From Myxocyprinus asiaticus (Eukaryota > Chordata > Actinopteri > Cypriniformes > Catostomidae): 64,000 bases of DNA. Position numbers and translations under genes: made by a program. Shown here piece by piece: positions 10,933 to 23,541 of this stretch. A model generated the notes under the pieces. It saw only the letters and a list, made by a program, of their open reading frames with translations, was not told the DNA's origin and did no database searches. Each line of letters begins with the position of its first letter. Within the stretch, counting starts at the first letter, position 1. The stretch is taken from NCBI RefSeq assembly GCF_019703515.2, contig NC_059372.1:26102431-26166430 (forward strand), written 5' to 3'.

Positions 10933-13900
10933 TATTTCACTGGTTGGAAAATGAACAGAAATATGGTTCATGTGTCATATTGTGTATATATACATTCTTT
11001 TCCACTAAATACATTTGTCTTTTTGGAAGATCTTGAGGGTAGCTACTGTAATGAGTCTCCAAAATTAAATAACCTCTTAATTGGCACCATCCCTAGAGGT
11101 AAAAACAATGTTGTGTGACACACTGCTAATGAGCATTAACATGTTTATAAATAACATACATATAGACAGTCAGCTTCAATTGTAACTCATTGATAGTGAG
11201 TTTCCTCTACTTGCGTTATGGAGAAATGTAGTTGTGATGAGGAGGAGGGCATGGCTGGGCCGTGATTGTGCACAGCCGGTTTCCGCACTGTGATAAGCCA
11301 TGTGAAAAATCAGAACAAGGTAGCTTATGTTCTAGTTAAGGTTCTTCACTCTATCTAGTTCAGGGCTGCCAGCACTTACTCTCATAAGTGGGATAATTTG
11401 TTGAATAGCTGGAGGTGATAGAATGCAGGATGAGGGCTGAATTGATTTAGAGTTCAGTTCAGTAGGAACAAAAATAATGATGCTGACATTCAGCATATCA
11501 GTGTTCTCTGGAGTGCCTTTATATGATTTCAATGCACCATCATGTCAATAGAATGGGTGTGTTAAATTTACTTTGGTTACTTGCATAATGTTATATTTGC
11601 AATGGTTGTTATATTTGTCTTCATCAATGCCTAATGCCACTTTGCACCAAAGTCATCTTTCAGTTGCCGTAAATAATGGGAGTAAATTTGCATTGCTATC
11701 TTGGAAAAGAACATGCCTCAGACTCCACATTATAATCTTGCCAACAATGCTGGGTAGCAATGGATTACATATAATTTGGTTTACATAATCATATTACACA
11801 ATTTAAGGATTTAGATTACATTACTTTTTAAAATTGAATAATCAGATTACAGTTACTTTTTATGGATTACATTATAAAAGTTTTGATTATATTTACAATC
11901 AGCCAATAGAAATAACTAGTGCATAATTTATAACTTACAAAAATGATATAGATTGAAAAGATTCCACATTCAATCCTAATGTACTTTTGGATTTGTAATA
12001 GTTTTGAAAGTTTTAATGTCATATTGAAAGTATGAGTACCAGCATTTCAAAAGAGTTATCATAAATCCCTTGTTCACCTGTCCATAATTAGACACTCTTT
12101 GGTAAAAACACATATTGCAAACAAAATTTTGCAAATAGGTGACATGCAAATACACTTTGGCCCATGCTTCAGGATGGCAAAAAAAGGGCCTGTCATAGGT
12201 AAGGCCACACCTTCTCATGATAAATTATGAGGAGGTAAAAATCGTACATCTCTACATCATATTTAAAGACATTCACTCAATGTTCATTTCATAGCCAGTT
12301 AAAAAATTAGTCCAATCTCTATTCCTAATTAACAGCAATTCTCTTAAAATTTAAAATTAATGCATGTTGTCATTGTCTTCCATTTTGGGTAACATAGTGT
12401 TCATTTTTCTCTTTTGTTTTCCCTTTTCAAGTACCGTTTGTTTTACTCAGTGACAAAAACAGCACATTGCTGTTTGATTTGATGTTTATGGATGTTTCAT
12501 GAAAGGAGTGTTAATTGTCACTTAATCCATTTTAAATGAATGATTCAATTTAGCAAAACATGCTAAAGTGTTGTCTAAAAGATTGTGTTATTGATTACAA
12601 TTTTAGTCCTTTAATTTGTAATCAGTACCGGATTACATTTAAGATCTAGTCAATACTGCTTGCCATATAAGCAATAACCACATGTCTCTGAATCACATTT
12701 TTGAGAGACCCTCAAACAGACAAGACCTGTTTACTTTTTTAATGTATGTTAAGAAATGCATGTTCCTGGTCTTACTGTGAACAATTCATTGGTGCCAGTT
12801 TTCCCAAAACTTTGTGTCTTTATAATCTTTATTTAAAATGTAATTTTAAACTTGCTTTTCCTCTGAAACAACTTTCCTTTTCTGCTGACATCACCTTGGT
12901 CTTGTAGGCTATAGGATAATGTTTACCAATAAGCTATTAAGCCATTATTTGAGCAAACTCACATTTAGGTCTGGAATGGAACGGCCATTTTTCATAATCC
13001 AAACAAGTCCTGATGGATAAAATCAAGTCCCACCACATTTTTTTTTTTTTTTTTGAATGGAAACAAATGGGAATTAAATGGGATTTCATGTTGAATTTTT
13101 CAGCTATAAGTATAAAAGAGTTCCAAATAACATGATAGATTTATACTCTACTTTTAGGACTCTCCTTTTCCTGAAGTTTATCTTATTGTTGGGATGGATT
13201 AGTAATCCACCCTATATCTGACCCCAGTCACGATTTGAATGGTCATGAATGCTAGCCCAAAAGTGGATTTATTTTTGTGATAAGATTATTTTTTTATTAC
13301 AGCTGCATTTACATCACCAGACCAACAACTATTTGCATTTCATGAGGCTCGTTCCCCTTTTCATCTCTCACTAATACAAAAAATATATATTGTAATGCAA
13401 TTACACTGCAATCATGCTAATTCCACATCAAGTTCCCAGCTCACCTGTGTGTGCGTCTGTCACTTTCACAAACACCTCTCTGGCTGTAAAGACTCTTTAA
13501 ATGTGGCACGGCGCGTTTCAACAGCTACGAACTGCAGCTGAAAGTTCCAGAAGATTCTTCAGTAATCTTTGCATGCGAACATTCCAGATTCTGCTTATAG
13601 CACATCCTCAAACAGGAAGACTAGAGATTACTACTAAACAAAAGTACTGCCATCACATAGATGTGCTCTGTCCAGGTCGGCTATGCATTTACAATGTAAA
13701 ATACTACAAATCTCAAACACACTAATTTCCAAATATTTATGACATAATTTAGGGAGTTTAGCTCACTTTTGTGAAATATTAATATAATGAAGATGTGCCT
13801 GCATGCATTGGGGAAAGCATAATAGTTCATTCCTTTTCAATAAGATTTGTGGGACTCCAAACATTCAATGGTTTTGCAAATTGAAATCTGTCACAAAACT

Positions 13901-14045
13901 GACATGAACCATTAATATACCATATCATTTCCCCCAGACATAATTCTTAGAAAAAAAGAAAAAGAAACAGTAGTTCCAAAAAGGAATAAAAAATATCATC
14001 AATAAAAACATTAAGATAGCTTACATTTTTGTTTATTTTACTATG
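10933..14045. other. AT-rich intergenic DNA
   Basis: No gene is recognised. Between about 11750 and 12660 the words GATTACA and TAATC recur in both orientations (for example near 11800-11890 and 12590-12640). This suggests an old DNA transposon with TGCTGGGTAGCAATGGATT near its left end. The ends cannot be fixed. Confidence 0.35.
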
Positions 14046-14048
14046 CAT

Positions 14049-14340
14049 GTCCAACCCAGGGGCGGTTCTAGAGGTGGGGGGCCAGGGGTGGCCGCGGCTG
14101 GACAGAAGCCTAAAAAATCCAATTTTATATGTTTTAAAGTTATGACAATTTTTGCACTGGTGGGGCCCAATGTCATGATTATCAGTCAAAAGAAATGTCT
14201 TTTTTTAACACAAAAATTTGAAATTGAGCCAGAAAATGAAATCAATGAGCTGGTGTGTTATGGTGTGGTGTGTTGTGGGCCAGGTTTGGTGGGCCGCTCT
14301 GGGCCAGAAAGTCCATTAGTCCCAGTCCCCCCACCTATCA
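14049..14340. repeat. Fragment of a GC-rich dispersed repeat
   Basis: The segment starts with CCAGGGGCGGTTCTAGAGG and contains GGTGGGCCGCTCTGGGCCAG. These phrases are familiar from a widespread fish DNA-transposon family. The inverted partner of the left end is not seen, so the copy is partial. The open frame crossing it (14043-14357) has no domain. Confidence 0.4.
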
Positions 14341-14359
14341 GAAAACATAAACACTAAGA

Positions 14360-15164
14360 CACACATGCACACCAGCAACCTTGCTGTAGTTACTGACCCT
14401 GGATTTCTCTCCATCCTAAAACATGTTCACTCTAGTTAAGCCTACTTGTAAAATCAATAGCATAGTATCTCAGTATAATGACAAGGACAACATGACAATA
14501 GGAAAATATGAGACAACTGCACAAGTGGGCAATCACGTTTAGTGATCTACATATGTATAAGAGCAAAACTCCGGTTCAGTGCGAACAAAACAAATGAACA
14601 AGCCCATGAAGGGATGTTATGTCACAATATGTCCTTTATTAATAATTCATTGGTTATTTAAAAAATGACCTTCCACCCCCAACAAACGTCTCTCTTTGAT
14701 TTCCTGCCTGCACAGAACTCACAGAACATCTGCTTATACATACTGTATAGTCTATATATGACCTTTTCTGCCTTTATTCGATACGAAAGTGTCAATCTTC
14801 ACTCTTTTTTAAGGATTCAAATCACATGTTAAACAACTTTCAGCTGTTAATGCTGTCAGGGTTCTAATTACTCCAGGAATAATTAAAAAACGCAACACTG
14901 GAGGCAATAACGCGCAGAGAAGCATCTCTCAAAAACCAAGACGCATTCATCGACAGGTTGGATTTCACGACTGCCGTCATCATGTTTCCTCACAAACTCC
15001 AATCAAAGAACTTGACGGCTACATGAACGTGGTTGGAATAGAAAGAAAGCGTAATGTCTTACTTTGTTTTTACTGTGCAAATATTTTCAGTTAGGACTGT
15101 AGAAGGAGGAAAATCTTAAAACAGGCAAAGATTTACGCCGATGAACAAAAATATCTGAACTTGG
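14360..15164. other. Intergenic DNA
   Basis: No coding or RNA gene is seen. CpG dinucleotides become more frequent after about 14880, leading into the candidate promoter region that follows. Confidence 0.35.
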
Positions 15165-15640
15165 TTTACCTGCTCGGGTTGGCACAGAGTACGCACGGGC
15201 TGGATGAAGGAATCCAAACTTTGAAGAGCCCCTTGATCGGGTGTTAATAGCTCTTTTATGAGAGACGCAATGCTGCTGTCTGTCCCTCCCTCTTTCTCTC
15301 TCTCTTTCTCCCACAGAGAAATAAATAATCTCTGCTTTCATCTGGATCACCGAATCTCCATCCCTCCCTCTCCAGCGCCTCTCTCTGTCTCTCTCGTGCG
15401 CACACACATACAGTGAGAATTAACGCATTGTCTAAAACGCTTCCAGGTAAGCAGGTGTGCAGAAATTGTGACGCTCTGAAACCCCTCCAGTACATTTTTT
15501 TTTTTCTTCTGGGGGTGAGCAGCTGCATGCATAGAATCAGAGAGTAGGCTATTTGGGTGTACGAATATGCTTGTTCCACTGTGCGCTTTGCTGTTTGGTC
15601 ATTATCATCAAATGTGATTGAATTGAGTAACACGTTTTTC
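15165..15640 (-). promoter_or_regulatory. Candidate promoter and 5' untranslated exon
   Basis: On the minus strand this stretch has the texture of a vertebrate neural-gene leader. It has purine-rich GAGAGA tracts and raised CpG, and it ends in GCCAACCCGAGCAG followed directly by GTAAAC at about 15165-15170, a good splice donor. No long ORF with a domain is present, so it would be non-coding. A plus-strand donor-like CCAGGTAAGC also occurs near 15446, so the orientation is not certain. If real, the gene body would extend leftward through the repeat-rich first 15 kb and out of the window. I do not recognise the gene. Confidence 0.25.
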
Positions 15641-16225
15641 TTGTAAATGGACGGGACTTTAGTTTACAAGTATTTAATAGCCTCCGAAAGGCGGTGAATT
15701 GCAGTGACTAGCAGATTGCGAGCAACCGGATTACTACATGGGATTAAACTGCAACAAACATCATTTCATTATCTGCGCATTAGAAGAAAAGCCCGAGGCA
15801 GTCGTGAAAACTGCTCACTAGCAATTGCTCTCGTGTCCAGTTTTGTTTACGGTCCATTGACAAACAAGGCTGTCCGAGATGATATAATTTACTAAATCTA
15901 ATTTAAAACAAGTGTCAAATTCGTACAAATGTGATCTTTGTGTCTATGTTGGTTTACATTTTTGAAAAACATTCATTGCATTTGCTACAAAAAAGTGATT
16001 TAACCATCAAATAAATAGAATTAAAATACCTTTCTTGTGCCTTGAATATAAACTTAATCGAATTTTTTATTTAAAAAAGTTTTACAACTTTTCAATGTAA
16101 AGAAAAAAAAAAGTATCCTTACATGTATCCTTAATTGTTAAGTCACAAATATCAAGATGTTTTTTACTCCATTTGGACTGAACAAAATGTGCCTTTTCAT
16201 AAAAGTGTAAAAAAATATCTGATAT
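15641..16225. other. Intergenic DNA
   Basis: Nothing recognised beyond AT-rich sequence. Confidence 0.4.
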
Positions 16226-16640
16226 ACACTGGCGACCAAAAGTTTGGAATAATGTACAGATTTAACTGTTTTGGAAGGAAATTAGTACTTTAATTCAACA
16301 AAGTGGCATTCAACTGATCACAAAGTACAGTCAGGACATTACTGATGTAAAAAACAGCACCATCACTATTTGAAAAAAGTCATTTTGATCAAATCTAGAC
16401 AGGCCCCATTTCCAGCAGCCATCACTCCAACACCTTATCCTTGAGTAATCATGATAAATTGCTAATTTGGTAATTGCTGATTTAGAAAATCACTTGCCAT
16501 TATATTAAACACAGTTGAAAGCTATCTGGTTCATTAAATTAAGCTTAACATTGTCTTTGTGTTTGTTTTTGAGTTACCACAGTATACAATAGACTGGCAT
16601 GTCTTCATGACTTTGTTCATATAGGGCATCTGAACACACA
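16226..16640. mobile_element. Tc1-like transposon fragment
   Basis: The left end ACACTGGCGACCAAAAGTTT is of the Tc1/mariner terminal type (CACTGG...CCAAAAGTTTGGAATAA). It is followed by sequence familiar from a fish Tc1 family, including TTCCAGCAGCCATCACTCC. The matching right inverted repeat is not found downstream, and no usable transposase frame remains. Confidence 0.5.
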
Positions 16641-16789
16641 AAACTGTTTTAGATCATTTAATAAAATTTTATTGGTTTTATTTTACTTTGTTACACCTGT
16701 GATTTTCCTGGTATAAAGTGACTGGCAATTAGAAATTAATGGATTAGACTACAAAAAAGCATCCCAATCCTTTAGAGAAGCAAATATGT

Positions 16790-16791
<2 letters not shown>

Positions 16792-16829
<38 letters not shown>
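16792..16829. repeat. (AC)n microsatellite
   Basis: About 19 tandem CA dinucleotides. Confidence 0.98.
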
Positions 16830-16832
<3 letters not shown>

Positions 16833-17105
16833 GGTGCAGCTATCATTATGAGAACTCTCCATAGACATAATGATTTTTATACTGTACAAACTATAGATTC
16901 TATCCCCTAATCCTACCCCTAAACCTAACCCTTGCAAAAAACTTTCTGCATTTTTACATTTTCAAAAAATAGTTTAGTATGTTTTTTAAGTGATTTGAAT
17001 TATGGGGACACTAGAAATGTCCTCATAAACCACATTTATAGTGTAATACCCTTGCAATTACCAGTTTGTAACCTAAATAAAGTCCTCGTAAAACACTTAA
17101 ACCTG
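16830..17105. repeat. Dispersed repeat with telomere-like phrase
   Basis: The segment contains CCCTAATCCTACCCCTAAAC (16906 on), ATGGGGACACTAGAAATGTCC and GTCCTCATAAACCACATTTA. These are recurring phrases in a common fish interspersed repeat. I do not know its class. Confidence 0.4.
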
Positions 17106-17556
17106 CCCCGTTGAACACGCTTTTGTGCATCGTCTTTCCATGTACACTCATTGAGGAATATTTCAAGATCTACTTATCACATTATGTTGTGTTTGGGGCT
17201 CATTTGAATCGGGATAGTCTGCTGCAAGTTGCAATACGTCATTGTCTATGTTATATGTATGTTACAGGAAGTAATAAGGATAAATGTGACAAAAAGACAC
17301 TCATATTCATTACATTTGTGTCAGTGTGAATTTCATACACTAATACTCACTGCAGTTTTGCCTCTGAGTGAAACAAATTTGCTCATTGCATTTTACTAAT
17401 TGAGACCTTTCCAACGATATATAACACATGGCTATCTCATATTTTTTATGCTTTTACCAACTCTGAAAATAATTGTTGTGATAACAAATGAGCAAATTCT
17501 GAGAACAAAGCAGTTTTAATTTGTCAGCAAATTAACAAGCATCATTATACACTAAT

Positions 17557-18746
<1,190 letters not shown>

Positions 18747-19180
18747 TGTCATGTGTATTTTGTTGATTCATGTCTTTTATTTTGAAAAGTTTAGTTCCTG
18801 TTCCCTTGTCATGTGATTTCATGTTTTCCCTCCATGTTCATGTGTCATGTTTTCATTGATTTATTAATTATCTTGTTAGAGTTGTGTTTGTTCATTGGTT
18901 TATGTTCTCCCATGTCTTGTATTTAAGCCCTCATGTTCATCATTGTCTTTTATCAAGTATTGAATGTATGAGGATATGTTTTGTTCTAGACAAGTCAAGT
19001 CAAGTCAAGTCAAGCCAAGCCATGTTATGTTTATGTCAAGTCAAGTTTTAAGTCTAGTCAAGTTCATGTTTCACGTTTATAGTTAGGGTTTTGGTTTCAC
19101 TTTTGTAAATAAACTGCACTTGGGTTCTCTTCACTCCTTCGTTATCGTCTTCATCATTGCCAGCAGCTAGCAATGTTACA
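18747..19180 (+). repeat. Left LTR (434 bp)
   Basis: The LTR starts TGTCATG and ends GTTACA. It contains a short CAAGT pentamer array (about 18989-19015) and TAAATAAACTGCACTTGGG near the 3' side, a plausible polyadenylation region (AATAAA). It is about 40 bases longer than the right copy, partly from extra CAAGT units. Confidence 0.9.
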
Positions 19181-19197
19181 GAATACTTGACCAAATA

Positions 19198-20106
19198 ATG
19201 AACCCAGCAGTTCGGCTCATACGCCTACGTCAGAGGAATCGTCTCCTGGAGGATTACGTAGAGGACTTTTGCCAGCCAGGTGGATTTTAATGTGGTCACC
19301 CTCAAGGACATTTTTAGGGTGGCGTTAAGTGAGCCGATTTCCTCCTTGATGCCTGGAGGTCGCAGTTCCCTCAGCCTGGCTCAATATATCGACATCGCCC
19401 TACAGATCATTGGTTCCACGTTCACTGTGGGGGAGGCGGACGCCGAACCAGAGGTCCAAGACATGGCCGCCACTGAGCCAGAGGTCCACGACATGGCCGC
19501 CGCCGAGCCAGAGGTCCACAACATGGCCGCCGCCAAGCCAGAGTTCCAACCCCGCCTGGACCCTCCGAGCCCTGGACTTCACCTTGGCCTGTCGGTCCCT
19601 CGACATTGCCTCAGCTCTGCGTTCCCTCGGCTCCACTGCAGTCTTTCAGCCTGTTGGCTTTGCCATGGTCCCTCGTCCCTCCGGTTCCTCCTTGGTCTGT
19701 CGGTCACCTGGCTCTGCTTTGGCGCTCCGATCCTCTGGCTGTGCCTCGTCCCTCCGATCTGTCAGCTCCACCGGGGACCTCCTTCCCTACGGCTCCACCT
19801 TGGTCCTCAGTCCCACCGGCTCCACCTCAGTCTACCGATTCCCCCAGCTCCGCCTTGCTCCTCCGAGCCTCCAGCGCTGCCTTGCTCCTCCCTGCCATCG
19901 GCTCCACCCTGGGCCTTCGAGTCTTCGGCTACTCTCCGGGCACCAAGTTCCATGGCTCCGCCCCTCGAGCCTCTCACGGCTCCGCCTTTCATGGCTCCAC
20001 CCCCCACGAACTCTGCCCTGGTCCCATGCCCCTCGCCCTTTCTCTCCACGCCACACCCCACGCCTCAAGACCCCCCTTCCCCCTCCAAGCTCCCTACAGA
20101 ACTTAG
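19198..20106 (+). pseudogene. Retrotransposon gag relic with Pro-rich tail
   Basis: ATG 19198 opens a frame (MNPAVRLIRLRQRN, LLEDYVEDF) that resembles the start of the retrotransposon gag domain of Gypsy-type elements. It meets a TAA at about 19288. The neighbouring frame then continues the similarity (DFNVVTLKDIF, SLAQYIDIAL), so a one-base frameshift lies near 19270-19285. Next come about three tandem 36-bp units encoding EPEVHDMAAA-type 12-residue repeats (19447-19550). A GC-rich Pro/Ser/Leu-rich stretch follows to about 20100, open in three frames. No zinc knuckle or pol domain is seen. I do not regard the Pro-rich frames as a cellular gene. Confidence 0.7.
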
Positions 20107-20165
20107 AATTTATGTCATGTTTTACGTGTTTTGTTTATGTGTTGGGGCGTCGGGAGCTGTGCCTT

Positions 20166-20178
20166 AGTGGGGGGGATA
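20166..20178 (+). other. Polypurine tract of the LTR element
   Basis: A run of purines with seven consecutive G residues ends directly before the right LTR. This is where plus-strand DNA synthesis is primed in LTR retrotransposons. Confidence 0.65.
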
Positions 20179-20571
20179 TGTCATGTGTATTTTGTTGATT
20201 CATGTCTTTTATTTTGAAAAGTTTAGTTCCTGTTCCCTTGTCATGTGATTTCATGTTTTCCCTCCATGTTCATGTGTCATGTTTTCATTGGTCTATTGTT
20301 TAATTATCTTGTTAGAGTTGTGTTTGTTCATTGGTTTATGTTCTCCCATGTCTTGTATTTAAGCCCTCATGTTCACCATTGTCTTTTGTCAAGTATTGAA
20401 TGTGTTTTGTTCTAGCCAAGTCAAGCCATGTTATGTTTATGTCAAGTGTCAAGTTCCTGTTTCACATTTATAGTTAGGGTTTTGGTTTCACGTTTGTAAA
20501 TAAACTGCACTTGGGTTCTCTTCACTCCTTCGTTATCTTCTTCATCATTGCCAGCAGCCAGCAACGTTACA
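20179..20571 (+). repeat. Right LTR (393 bp)
   Basis: It matches the left LTR with scattered substitutions and fewer CAAGT units. It ends GTTACA and is followed by the target duplication ATACT. Confidence 0.9.
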
Positions 20572-20576
20572 ATACT

Positions 20577-21330
20577 GCAGAGTGTGGTTCTCATTTGTGC
20601 ACAGCGTTTCAGATAAAACCCAACAAAATAAAATATAACAAAGCCTTGTTAAGGCAGTCTTGTCTTTGACCCATGGTCCATAAAATCAAGAGCTTTATAA
20701 TTAGCAATTGGGTTTTAAGGGAAGAAATGGCCCAACTGTCAGGCCTGTTCAAGACAACCTATAATTGGACCACAGGCACACCCATTGAGCCATCTACACA
20801 GTGTCCCTGCATCATGCATTACTGTTTAATTGTAATAATTAAATTGCCCAAATGCATTACAATCTAATAGATCACGACTTAAATGACAATCTGTTTAATG
20901 TAGATAAATAAGCATGTAAGCAATGTGTATTGGAATGGTTACCAAACATGCACTGATCTGGTCATGTATTGCAGAATTAGGTATCAAAGGATAAAGGAAG
21001 CATTTTGAATGGTATTCACCACACTTTTTTTTTTCTTGTGAACTAACATGCATTTGTCTTTTTTCAGATGTGGAAAGAGTGAAATTTGGCTTTCGCCTAC
21101 ACAAGTTCATACTGTGGCCTTGGGTATGTGTGACAAAGCCTTCCTCTTATAGCCATATCCTGTAAAAAAATAAAAACATCAGTAACTGTGAATGTATGTG
21201 TCTGTGTGGTAGCTTACAGACTAGATCGATTGAATATCACATACTGGTTGTCCAAAGAGCAAGATGGACCTACGCCTCAAAAATATGCAGACACAAAAGC
21301 TGTTGCCTCTCAACAGGGAATGATATGGGT
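20577..21330. other. Intergenic DNA
   Basis: No gene or clear repeat recognised. Confidence 0.4.
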
Positions 21331-21334
21331 ACGT

Positions 21335-21866
21335 TCACTCACTGTGATTTATTTTAGGAATGCTATGGTCCTAATAAGGTGCCAGACGTGGTCTTCTGCT
21401 GTTGTAGCCCATCCGCCTCAAGGTTCGACGTGTTGTGCATTCTGAGATGCTATTCTGCTCACTACAACTGTACAGAGTACAGAGTTATCTGAGTTACCGT
21501 AGCCTTTCTGTCAGCTCGAACCAGTCTGGCCATTCTCCGTTGACCTCGCTCAATGCGTTTCCATCCGCAGAACTGCTGCTCACTGGATGTTTTTTGTTTT
21601 TGTCACCATTCTGAGTAAACTCTAGTTACTGTTCGTGAAAATCCCAGGAGATCAGCAGTTACAGAAATACTCAAACCAGCCATGGATGAAATCACAGAGA
21701 TCACATTTTTTCCCCATTCTGATGGCTGATTTGAACATTAACTGAAGTTCCTGACCCGTATCTGCATGATGTTTATGCATTGCACTGCTGCCACACGATT
21801 GGCTGATTAGATAATCGCATGAATAAGTAGATGTACAAGTGTTCCTAGTAAAGTGCTCAGTGAGCG
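21335..21866 (-). mobile_element. Tc1-like MITE, copy A
   Basis: The right end reads CCTAGTAAAGTGCTCAGTGAGCG followed by TA (21867-21868). The left end near 21335 is a degraded version of CACTCACTGAGCACTTTAT. The interior matches copy B at 22907-23539 over most of its length (for example GTGGTCTTCTGCTGTTGTAG and AGTTACCGTAGCCTTTCTGT). The minus strand keeps a few transposase N-terminal codons (MGKKCDLCDF). Confidence 0.7.
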
Positions 21867-21868
21867 TA

Positions 21869-22906
21869 TAAGCAAAACAGTGAATAAACATAGAATAATT
21901 GTACTCTCTTTACTATACTTTGTCTTGTTGAGAATTTTCTGATTATACAACATGGTTTAAAAGGAATCATTTCCCAGGCTAATGGGTTATTGGTCACGTG
22001 TACAAGATGGCCTTAATTATGAAGCTATATTTGAATGGGGATGTAGGGCAGGAATTACTCTGACATTAAGTGAGTATAGAGGTTAATCACAAAAGGATAC
22101 ATTCAGTCTACGATATGACAAAGTGCATTGTTAAGATCGGCACTGTAAGAGCGTCACTGATCCAATAAATGAGCACATTCACAGTGTTGTCTCTCTTAAA
22201 TTTCTTAATTGGCTGGTCTCTGAAAGTTGATAGGAGAGTTGTTTTTTAGCACGTATCGACTGAAGTGAGCTGGCGTGGGGTGGGGGGGGGGGGGTTGTTC
22301 ATTAATCACATAGACATAATGGTGAGCAGTTCTTAGAAATATGGGACAGCCTGTGATGGCTGATATTTGGGAAAAAGTTAAATGTATTTTATTTTACAAT
22401 TTTCTGTCTATATTGGGGTTTTTATGAGTATCTCAAAAATATGCGCTATTTTCAGCCTTTCATGCGCAAAGCTGTTTTATCTTCAGACAGAGGTTTCCAA
22501 TTAGCTTGCTCTCTCCTCTTGTAGGTCTTAGAAATCAGCAGTCTTACACACCTACACACACTATTATATATTGCGCATCTGAAAATGTGTGCTAGCATAG
22601 GCCCTTATTCAGGCTTATCCAAACTGCACGAGTACCAGGAAGAAATATGCACAATTGGATCACTCTTGTTGTTACAGTTTCATGTTGGAGTTTGGAAGAA
22701 TGTGAGTGACCTGTAGTTTGGGCAGTGGTGCGTTATACCCATACAGAAATCTGATGGCCATATATGAACATGTATATAAAATTGTAATTAATTTATTTGG
22801 GAATAAATTTAAAATATACCAATTCCACCATGATTTGGAAAAATATATGTTACATACATGAAAACGGACATTTTTTAAGTATTTTGAAATAGTATTTTAC
22901 AATATA
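21869..22906. other. Intergenic DNA
   Basis: No gene recognised. A poly-G run of about 17 occurs at about 22276-22293. Confidence 0.4.
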
Positions 22907-23064
22907 CACTCACTGAGCACTTTATAAGGAACAATATGGTCCTAATAAAGTGACCGACGTGGTCTTCTGCTGTTGTAGCCCATCCGCCATGCTATTCTTC
23001 TCTCTACAATTGTACAGAGTGGTTATCTGAGTTACCGTAGCCTTTCTGTCAGCTCGAACCAGTC

Positions 23065-23176
23065 AGGGCTGCTTTTCCAGAAAGCATCGTAAGCCTAAGC
23101 AGATCGTAGAAACCATTGGTGCCAATGGCCTCTACGATCAACTTAAGCTTACGATGCTTTTGGGAAACGCAGCCCT
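23065..23176. mobile_element. Nested palindromic MITE
   Basis: The sequence starts AGGGCTGC and ends GCAGCCCT, with longer inverted arms (AAAGCATCGTAAGC and GCTTACGATGCTTT). Copy A of the host element reads straight through at this point (GAACCAGTCTGGCCATTC), which proves the insertion. No target duplication longer than a base or two is evident. Confidence 0.75.
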
Positions 23177-23258
23177 GGCCATTCTCCATTGACCTCTCTT
23201 ATAACAAGGCATTTACGTCCGCAGAACTGCCGCTCACTGGATTTTTGTTTTGTTTTTG

Positions 23259-23441
23259 TCACCATTCTGAGTAAATTCTAGAGACTGTTGTGTGTGAAAA
23301 TCCCAGGAGATCAGCAGTTACAGAAATACTCAAACCAGCTCGTCTGACACCAACAATCATGCCACGGTCGAAATCACTGAGATCACATTTTTTCCCCATT
23401 CTCATGGTTGATGTGAACATTAACTGAAGCTCCTGACCCAT
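23259..23441 (-). pseudogene. Tc1-like transposase N-terminal relic
   Basis: The frame encodes MGKKCDLSDFDRGMIVG followed by SISVTADLLGFSHTTVSRIY. This is the first helix-turn-helix region typical of Tc1 transposases. Nothing of the DDE catalytic domain follows. Confidence 0.7.
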
Positions 23442-23541
23442 ATCTGCATAATTTTATTCACTGCACTGCTGCCACATGATTGGCTGATTAGATAATCATA
23501 TGAATACGTAGGTGTTCCTAATAAAGTCCTCACTGAGTGTA

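Larger units (their letters stand above)
18747..20571 (+). mobile_element. Short LTR retrotransposon lacking pol
   Basis: Two similar terminal repeats (18747-19180 and 20179-20571) begin TGTCATGTGTATTTTG and end in GTTACA. They flank a 998-bp interior. A perfect 5-bp target duplication ATACT precedes the left LTR (18742-18746) and follows the right LTR (20572-20576). A polypurine tract (AGTGGGGGGGATA) lies just before the right LTR. The interior holds only a gag relic and a long Pro/Ser/Leu-rich region, with no protease, reverse transcriptase or integrase. The element must have been mobilised by an autonomous relative, probably of the Ty3/Gypsy type given the 5-bp duplication and the gag texture. 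Confidence 0.9.
22907..23539 (-). mobile_element. Tc1-like MITE, copy B
   Basis: Terminal inverted repeats CACTCACTGAGCACTTTAT (left) and the complement CACTCAGTGAGGACTTTATT (right) are flanked by TA on both sides (22905-22906 and 23540-23541). The minus strand retains an N-terminal transposase piece at 23259-23441. The catalytic domain is absent, so the element is an internally deleted Tc1/mariner derivative. A smaller palindromic element is nested at 23065-23176, as shown by the uninterrupted copy A. Confidence 0.8.

Noticed and set aside
15087..15633. 106-125 aa minus-strand ORFs rich in Arg and Glu
   Set aside because: They come from GAGA-type purine-rich leader sequence. No domain is present. 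The region was kept only as a candidate untranslated exon.
16904..16931. Interstitial telomere-like sequence (CCCTAATCCTACCCCTAAACC)
   Set aside because: It is only a few irregular units, and the surrounding phrases belong to a common interspersed repeat.
19280..20198. 295-aa and 262-aa Pro/Ser-rich proteins as cellular genes
   Set aside because: They lie between two LTRs with a target duplication. Three frames are open because of GC-rich low complexity.
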